Origin: an uncultured Oscillospiraceae bacterium | Lineage (GTDB): Bacteria > Bacillota > Clostridia > Oscillospirales > Oscillospiraceae | Direction: 5' to 3' | DNA length: 53,891 nucleotides | Assembly (NCBI GenBank): GCA_934597345.1 | Contig: CAKTRJ010000015.1 | Coordinates: 1-53,891, forward strand | In this document: positions 49,132 through 53,891 of the stretch, one piece after another | Layout: every line of letters starts with the position of its first letter | Position numbering within the stretch: position 1 is the first letter of the stretch | Position numbers and translations under genes: made by a program | The notes under the pieces: model-generated | What the model saw: only the letters and a program-made list of their open reading frames with translations | Told to the model about the DNA's origin: nothing | Databases searched by the model: none

Positions 49132-49161
49132 TTTTACCACCTGAGGAAAGGACGTTTTGAT

Positions 49162-49803
49162 ATGGCAATCGTGAATAAGTCCCCGCTGAAAAACCAGATC
49201 TACGACATTATCAAGGGTCGTATCATGAACTCCGAGTATCAGTTGGGAGAAAAGATCAATATCAAAACACTATCCCGCGAATTGGGCGTCAGCACAACGC
49301 CCATCCGGGATGCCCTGACGCTTTTGGAAAAGGAAAGCCTTGTGACCATCAATCCCTATGCGGGCCCGCAGGTCGTGCAGCTGAACAGTACGATTTTCCG
49401 CGAGACCTTTGACGCGGTGCTGATCCTGCTTCTGGGCGGCTATGAGTATTGCCTGAACCGTGACCGAATCCCGATTCTGACGGCGCTGCTGTCGGAAAGC
49501 ATGGACGCGCAGAAGGCCGTGGCCGACACCGGCTCCAACAGGGTTTTCGCAGAGGCCACCATCGCCGTGGATACCGCGCTGATGACCGCCTGCAACAACA
49601 TGCATCTGATGGATATCTATAACGGCACTTTCGCACTCCAGACGCTGCTGCTGATCCATGATTACCAGACCCATGACTATGACCGCTGGGCCAACATCCG
49701 GGAGCATGAGATGATCCTCAACGCCATTTCCAGCGGTGAAAGCGATAAGGCCCGCGAGCTTTTGAAAATGCACTATGCCCGCAGCATCCTTTTTGCGCAC
49801 TGA
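49162..49803 (+). CDS. GntR-family transcriptional regulator (FadR/FCD type)
   Basis: 213 residues. An N-terminal winged helix has IYDIIKGRIMNSEYQLGEKINIKTLSRELGVSTTPIRDALTLLEKESLV. An all-helical C-terminal ligand domain of FCD type follows, with histidines in LLIHDYQTHDYDRWANIREHEMIL that could hold a metal. It lies between two CdaR-like genes. It probably binds an acid intermediate and controls the cluster. Confidence 0.9.
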   Translation: MAIVNKSPLKNQIYDIIKGRIMNSEYQLGEKINIKTLSRELGVSTTPIRDALTLLEKESLVTINPYAGPQVVQLNSTIFRETFDAVLILLLGGYEYCLNRDRIPILTALLSESMDAQKAVADTGSNRVFAEATIAVDTALMTACNNMHLMDIYNGTFALQTLLLIHDYQTHDYDRWANIREHEMILNAISSGESDKARELLKMHYARSILFAH

Positions 49804-49825
49804 TCTCTGAGCAGGAGGACATGAT

Positions 49826-50959
49826 ATGCTGATCTCGCAGCAGGATGCACAGCGGATTGCAAATGAAATGAAGAGCGTACTTCACCGGAATATCAATGTG
49901 ATCGACGAAAACGGCATCATCATCGCCAGCACTGACGCTCAGCGGATCGGACAGTCCCACGCCGGTGCGAAAAAGATCCTGTCTGAAAATCTGGAAAGCC
50001 TTGTTGTCAGCGAAAACAGCGATGACGGCATGCGGGAGGGCATCAACCTGCCCATCACCTTCCACGGGCAGACCATCGGAGTGATCGGCATGACAGGCCC
50101 TCCGGCAGAGGTCTCCCTGCACGGCGCCATCATCAAAAAGATGACCGAGATCCTGGTCGCTGGCATCTGGCAGCAGGAACAGGAGAGCCAGTTGTCTGAC
50201 GCCAGAGCGCTGTTTCTGGAAAACTGGCTGTTCTCCGACGCGCCGGACTGGGACGAGCTGCTTGTCCGCGGTCGGCTGCTGGGGATCGACATCGACCTTC
50301 CGCGAACGGTCATCATGCTTCGGGTCAGCGCAGCCGAAGACGGCTCCGCTCCGCAGGAGATCCAGAGCACCAGTCTGCTGCGGATGATCCGGCTGCGCCT
50401 CAGCGCCGATCCGCAGGATCTGTGCGCGGTGATCAACCAGCGCATCCTGATCCTTCTTCACGAGGAAAACCGGCAAGCCGTGTGGGATACGGCCCAAAAG
50501 CTCTGCGCGGACATCGAAGGCTTCTGCCAGCTTCGTATCTGGGGCGGCATCAGCTCCGTGGCCGCAAGGAGCCGGGATATCCGCCGCTGCTATCTGGAAG
50601 CAAAGGCGGCCAGCCGCATGGCCGCCCAATCGCCAAGATCCTGGATCGCGTTCTACAACGATGCCTCGCTGGAATTTGTGGCGCAAAGTGTCCCCAAGGA
50701 GGTCAAGGTAAATTTGCTGCAATTGGTGTTCTCCGGCTGTACAGACGATGAATTTGCGGAAGTCTATCAAACACTGAAACTCTACTTCCAATACAATGGC
50801 CGGATCGACGCAGCGGCGGCTCACCTATTTCTTCACCGCAACAGCTTTCAATATCGCCTGAAAAAAGCGGAGCGTCTGACCGGGTACTCCTTGCGCGACC
50901 CCAAAGATGTGGCAACGCTGTATCTGGCGCTCCAGTTTTATGAAGAAAACAACAGCTGA
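49826..50959 (+). CDS. CdaR-family transcriptional regulator 2
   Basis: 377 residues. An N-terminal diacid-sensor domain (INVIDENGIIIASTDAQRIGQSHAGA, LPITFHGQTIGVIGMTGPP) matches the CdaR/SdaR sensor signature better than regulator 1. A middle part follows, then a C-terminal PucR-type helix-turn-helix (LYFQYNGRIDAAAAHLFLHRNSFQYRLKKAERLTGYSLRD). It may answer to a different ligand from regulator 1. GCAGGAGGACATGAT precedes ATG. Confidence 0.92.
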   Translation: MLISQQDAQRIANEMKSVLHRNINVIDENGIIIASTDAQRIGQSHAGAKKILSENLESLVVSENSDDGMREGINLPITFHGQTIGVIGMTGPPAEVSLHGAIIKKMTEILVAGIWQQEQESQLSDARALFLENWLFSDAPDWDELLVRGRLLGIDIDLPRTVIMLRVSAAEDGSAPQEIQSTSLLRMIRLRLSADPQDLCAVINQRILILLHEENRQAVWDTAQKLCADIEGFCQLRIWGGISSVAARSRDIRRCYLEAKAASRMAAQSPRSWIAFYNDASLEFVAQSVPKEVKVNLLQLVFSGCTDDEFAEVYQTLKLYFQYNGRIDAAAAHLFLHRNSFQYRLKKAERLTGYSLRDPKDVATLYLALQFYEENNS

Positions 50960-50992
50960 CGCTGCTTTTGCAGCGTCAGCTGTTGTTTTTAA
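50954..50992 (+). terminator. Terminator overlapping the CdaR 2 stop codon
   Basis: AGCTGACGCTGC/GCAGCGTCAGCT hairpin then TGTTGTTTTT. The stop codon is inside the stem. Confidence 0.85.
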
Positions 50993-51038
50993 ACCGGCAG
51001 ATGAGAATCGTTCTCCCGATGGTACACCACGATGAAAG

Positions 51039-52163
51039 TTACGAAAGCGCCAGCAGGCGGAGCACAGAATCGGTCAGGCTCGCCAGATCCTCCCGGCAGG
51101 TCCTCCGGATGTCCTCCAGCGAGCCGATGCCGCTGACCGCCGCGAATATCGCAGTCAAGCCGATGTCATAGGCACTTTCGGCGCCCGGGCCGATGGACCC
51201 GCACAGGGCGATGCACGGAACATTTTGCGCCATGCAGCGCTTTCCAACACCGGCAGGAACTTTTCCGTGGGCACTCTGTCCATCAATGCGCCCTTCTCCG
51301 GTGATGACCAGATCCGCCCGTTCCAGAAGAGTATCGAATCGCGCGGTATCCAGCAGCAGTTCGATACCCGGCCGCAGCACGCCGCCCAGGAACGCCTGGA
51401 TCGCGGCGCCAAGGCCACCGGCCGCGCCGGCGCCCGGTGTCATTTCCACATCGGCGCCCAGCTGTTCCCGGAAAAGGCGGGCCATCGCACACAGTCCCGC
51501 TTCCAGGATGGGCAGCGTCTGCACATCCACACCCTTTTGCGGCCCGAAAATATGGGTGGCACCCTGCGGACCCGTCAGCGGGTTATCCACATCACACGCG
51601 GCGACGATCTCCACCTCCGGCAAGTCCGCAGGCGGCAGGATACGCCGGATCTTCTGCATATTCTGCGGGATGGGGATCACCGGCTCTCCCTCCGCGGACA
51701 GAAAACGGTACCCCAGCGCGGCGGCCATACCAATGCCGCAGTCGTTTGTAGCGCTGCCGCCCAAGCCCAGCAGGATCTTTTTCGCGCCCCGCTCCACGGC
51801 GTCCAGGATCATCTCTCCCACGCCGTGAGAGGTCGCCAGAAGCGGCGCTTCCCGTCCTTCCACCAGCGGCAGCCCCGCCGCGGCGGCCATTTCCATGACA
51901 GCGCTGCCGTCCGGCAGGATCCCATAGGCCGCATCCACCTTCTCGCCCAGCGGACCGGTCACCTGGCAGGCGACCCGCGTCCCGCCCAGCAGCCGCAGGT
52001 AGGATTCCGTCATTCCCTCTCCGCCGTCCGCCATCGGCAGCGTCAGGATCTCCGCCTCCGGGAAACGCTTGCGGATCACCTGTGCCTCGATATCACAGAC
52101 TTCTTGTGCGGACAGCGTCCCTTTGAAGGAATCCGGCGCCAATAAAACGCAGTTCAGCTTCAT
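51039..52163 (-). CDS. Glycerate kinase (GlxK/GarK family)
   Basis: 374 residues. Family marks: LAPDSFKGTLSAQEVCD near the N-terminus, MADGGEGM, LLGLGGSATNDCGIGMAAALG, and DLVITGEGRIDGQSAHGKVP. It phosphorylates D-glycerate (at the 2- or 3-position) for entry into lower glycolysis. Preceded by a 2-hydroxyacid dehydrogenase 15 bp upstream. Together these could reduce hydroxypyruvate or similar and feed the product into glycolysis. Confidence 0.95.
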   Translation of the reverse strand: MKLNCVLLAPDSFKGTLSAQEVCDIEAQVIRKRFPEAEILTLPMADGGEGMTESYLRLLGGTRVACQVTGPLGEKVDAAYGILPDGSAVMEMAAAAGLPLVEGREAPLLATSHGVGEMILDAVERGAKKILLGLGGSATNDCGIGMAAALGYRFLSAEGEPVIPIPQNMQKIRRILPPADLPEVEIVAACDVDNPLTGPQGATHIFGPQKGVDVQTLPILEAGLCAMARLFREQLGADVEMTPGAGAAGGLGAAIQAFLGGVLRPGIELLLDTARFDTLLERADLVITGEGRIDGQSAHGKVPAGVGKRCMAQNVPCIALCGSIGPGAESAYDIGLTAIFAAVSGIGSLEDIRRTCREDLASLTDSVLRLLALS

Positions 52164-52178
52164 ACCGCAGCGCCCCTC

Positions 52179-53141
52179 TCAGTTCACCACATGGATCGGC
52201 GCACCCGCCAGAAAGGCTGTCACATTGTCCACGGTGCAGTCCATGATGCGCTGGCGGCTCTCCCTGCACGCCCAGGAAATGTGCGGCGTAATGATGCAGT
52301 TCTTGGCGTCCAGCAGGGGATTGTCCGCCCGGATCGGCTCCGTATACACCACATCCAGCCCGGCAGCCGCCAGCTTTCCGCTGTTCAGCGCGTCTGCCAC
52401 ATCCTGCTCCACGATCAGCTGGCCCCGTGCGTTATTGATCAGGATCGCGCCGTCCTTCATCTTTGCGATGCGCTCCTTGTTGATCAGGCCGGTATTCTCC
52501 GGCGTCAGATTGCAGTGCAGCGTCACCACGTCAGACTGTGCCAGCAGGGCGTCCAGCGGCACATAAGTTCCGATCTCCCGTCCCGCGTCATTGGGATACA
52601 GATCATAGGCCAAAACGTTCATACCCATCGCCTTGGCGATCCGTCCCTCGCTCTGGCCAATCCGGCCAAAGCCGATAATGCCGATGGTCTTGCCATCCAG
52701 CTCCACAAGCGGATAGTCCCAGTAGCACCAATCCGCGCAATTGGCCCATTTCCCCGCGTGCACGGACGCGTTATGGGCGCCGATGTGGTGGCAGATCTCC
52801 AGCAAAAGGGCAATGGAAAACTGACTGACCGACGCCGTGCCGTAGGTAGGCACATTGGATACCGGTATCCCCTTCTGGCGGGCATACGCCACATCCACCA
52901 CATTGTATCCGGTGGCCAGCAGCGCAATATAGCGGATATTAGGGCAGGCATCCATGATGCCTCTGGTGACCGGCGTCTTGTTCGTGATCACGATCTCCGC
53001 ATCCCCGATGCGGGCAATGGCTTCACTTTCATCCGTCAGACTCGTCCGATCATAGACCACCAATTCTCCCAGCTGTTCCAGGCCGCTCCAGCTCAGGTCG
53101 CCGGGGTTCTCCATATAGCCATCCAGGATCACGATTTTCAT
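52179..53141 (-). CDS. D-2-hydroxyacid dehydrogenase, glycerate/hydroxypyruvate-like
   Basis: 320 residues from ATG at 53141; GAGGTG lies just upstream. The NAD site is IGIIGFGRIGQSEGRIAKAMG. The catalytic Arg is in INNARGQLIVEQDV, with Glu in VVYTEPIRADNPLL and His in TPHISWACRESRQR, which matches glycerate dehydrogenases (HprA type). It is coupled to glycerate kinase, so D-glycerate is the likely intermediate (inference). Confidence 0.9.
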   Translation of the reverse strand: MKIVILDGYMENPGDLSWSGLEQLGELVVYDRTSLTDESEAIARIGDAEIVITNKTPVTRGIMDACPNIRYIALLATGYNVVDVAYARQKGIPVSNVPTYGTASVSQFSIALLLEICHHIGAHNASVHAGKWANCADWCYWDYPLVELDGKTIGIIGFGRIGQSEGRIAKAMGMNVLAYDLYPNDAGREIGTYVPLDALLAQSDVVTLHCNLTPENTGLINKERIAKMKDGAILINNARGQLIVEQDVADALNSGKLAAAGLDVVYTEPIRADNPLLDAKNCIITPHISWACRESRQRIMDCTVDNVTAFLAGAPIHVVN

Positions 53142-53176
53142 AAGAAGCACCTCTCCGTTAAATTTTGCATGGTATT

Positions 53177-53206
53177 ATTATATCTGGCGCCTCATTGTAA
53201 AATCAA
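53177..53206 (-). promoter_or_regulatory. Promoter of the hydroxyacid dehydrogenase/glycerate kinase operon
   Basis: TTGATT (53201-53206), 18 bp, TATAAT (53177-53182). A repeat GGTATTAT occurs both here (53171) and upstream (53228), and could be a regulator site. Confidence 0.65.
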
Positions 53207-53316
53207 CAAAATTTTCCATCCGTTTTTGGTATTATCACAAAATCCGGTTTCAGCAGATCTCCTCGCACAGTCAAAAGGACCGCGGAACCGATGCGTATCG
53301 TATGGAAACGCAAAGA

Positions 53317-53348
53317 AAAGTCCTGAAATCTTACGATTTCAGGACTTT
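53317..53348 (-). terminator. Terminator downstream of the tRNA-fMet fragment
   Basis: AAAGTCCTGAAATC/GATTTCAGGACTTT hairpin. It follows the 3' end of the tRNA fragment directly, as would be expected for the native tRNA transcript. Confidence 0.85.
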
Positions 53349-53350
53349 GT

Positions 53351-53395
53351 TGGTTGCGGGAGAGGGACTTGAACCCCCGACCTCCGGGTTATGAG
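53351..53395 (-). tRNA. 3' half of an initiator tRNA-fMet gene (attachment-site remnant)
   Basis: Minus strand: anticodon loop CTCATAA (CAT), stem CCCGG, then variable loop, T-arm GGGGG-TTCAAGT-CCCTC, and acceptor TCCCGCA-A with encoded CCA. The CCC stem next to CTCATAA is the mark of initiator tRNA. The 5' half (acceptor, D-arm, GGG of the anticodon stem) is missing: upstream of the loop the sequence is unrelated. A displaced 3' half followed by the native terminator is what remains when an element integrates into a tRNA gene. Confidence 0.8.
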
Positions 53396-53809
53396 AAATG
53401 CACCGTAAATTTCTTATAGTCCCATAGCGGCGCATATAATCGCAGAAAGTCTGTGTTTTCAAGGGGTTCGAGGAATCTGCATTCCTCTTCTTTCGCATCC
53501 CGTACCATGAAATCCTGTAGCGGTTGGTGTCAGCGTTGGTGTCAACTCCGAGAGTAGAGCCATGAGATGACCGATTTTGTTGGCCCAACCACGCAAGAAA
53601 CGCACCTTTAGGTTTTTAACTCTAAGAGATTCAGCTCATTGGGGTTCGGGCAAAACAAGAAACAGACCATCAGGCACATGAATCGTACCAACATCTAAAT
53701 AGCGCAATGGCGCAGCATTACCAGCGGAACATCATTCCACATTCGATAATGCTGCGCCGCTTTTGCTCTATGCCAATTATAACACAAGGCTTCCCATTAT
53801 GGAAGCGCA
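53396..53809. other. Non-coding edge of a probable integrative element
   Basis: Low similarity to anything else in the window. It contains a 12-bp tandem repeat (GTTGGTGTCAGC/GTTGGTGTCAAC near 53523-53546), whose reverse strand reads as LTPTLTP, a pattern seen in integrase tails. It also holds a long dyad, GCGCAGCATTA (53710-53720) / TAATGCTGCGC (53747-53757). Short open frames here are not convincing genes. Confidence 0.45.
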
Positions 53810-53824
53810 TTTCAGGAGGTTTCC

Positions 53825-53891
53825 ATGTCAGAATATACACTTGAGATCAAACAGATCGTAGATTATCCACGATGTCGGATCTACCGGCAGT
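53825..53891 (+). CDS. 5' end of a gene, probable element cargo (runs off window)
   Basis: ATG with a strong Shine-Dalgarno (AGGAGGTTTCC) begins an open frame to the window edge: MSEYTLEIKQIVDYPRC... Only 22 codons are visible. The opening resembles small hypothetical proteins carried by Firmicutes integrative elements (weak recollection). It lies about 430 bp inside the inferred junction at the tRNA fragment. Confidence 0.55.
   Translation, partial: MSEYTLEIKQIVDYPRCRIYRQ

Noticed and set aside
53351..53430. Complete tRNA-Met gene
   Set aside because: Only the sequence from the anticodon loop to CCA is present. No D-arm or 5' acceptor strand can be found upstream.
53331..53588. 85-codon minus-strand frame across the tRNA fragment
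   Set aside because: It reads through the tRNA remnant and terminator and starts at TTG without a ribosome site, so it is probably not a gene.

Overview
The window looks like a gut-type Clostridia chromosome, most likely an Oscillospiraceae/Ruminococcaceae relative (inference). Support comes from a T-box-controlled thrS, an archaeal/eukaryotic-type ProRS, a two-gene SufC/SufB Fe-S system, a giant 2-hydroxyacyl-CoA dehydratase activase, methionine gamma-lyase, strong sigma-A type promoters, GC-rich housekeeping genes, and dispersed palindromic repeats between genes. No rRNA or complete tRNA gene is present.

Layout. (1) 1-2220: 5' part of thrS on the minus strand with its T-box leader. (2) 2231-11260: an accessory locus of five paralogous secreted, C-terminally anchored surface proteins. 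Four of them form two convergent pairs (2375-5395 and 7097-9798) with near-identical 5' leaders and signal peptides in inverted orientation, near-identical 3' ends and terminators, and different middles. A complete tyrosine recombinase (5538-6593) sits between the pairs and its stop codon touches the outer repeat. Between the convergent genes lie palindromic repeats and three small type I toxin-antitoxin-like modules. This is the most interesting part of the window: it has the architecture of a recombinase-associated surface-antigen switching locus. (3) 11357-41000: mostly ordinary chromosome. It holds a HAD phosphatase, APC permease, YchF-EamA operon, dehydratase activase, rrf2-sufC-sufB, HD protein, UDG-lipase operon, glpK, FakA-Asp23, HtrA, FAD dehydrogenase with a 2-hydroxyacid dehydrogenase, methionine gamma-lyase, LysR, proS, an ECF sigma/anti-sigma pair and an aldo/keto reductase ferredoxin-type protein. 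(4) 41150-53141: a catabolic island. A TRAP transporter (dctPQM) is followed by a Zn-alcohol dehydrogenase, a CitE-like CoA-ester lyase and a CoA-acylating type aldehyde dehydrogenase. Three regulators (two CdaR-like, one GntR) run divergently, and glycerate kinase plus a 2-hydroxyacid dehydrogenase converge on them. Together they look like uptake and breakdown of a small hydroxy- or sugar-acid whose identity cannot be read from sequence. (5) 53351-53891: the 3' half of an initiator tRNA-fMet gene with its terminator, followed by foreign-looking DNA and the start of a new gene. This is probably one end of an integrative element that continues past the window.

Gene calls, motifs, spacings and repeat comparisons were read directly by eye. 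Family assignments rest on recognised motifs, not on searches. Functions of the surface locus and of the catabolic island are inferences.
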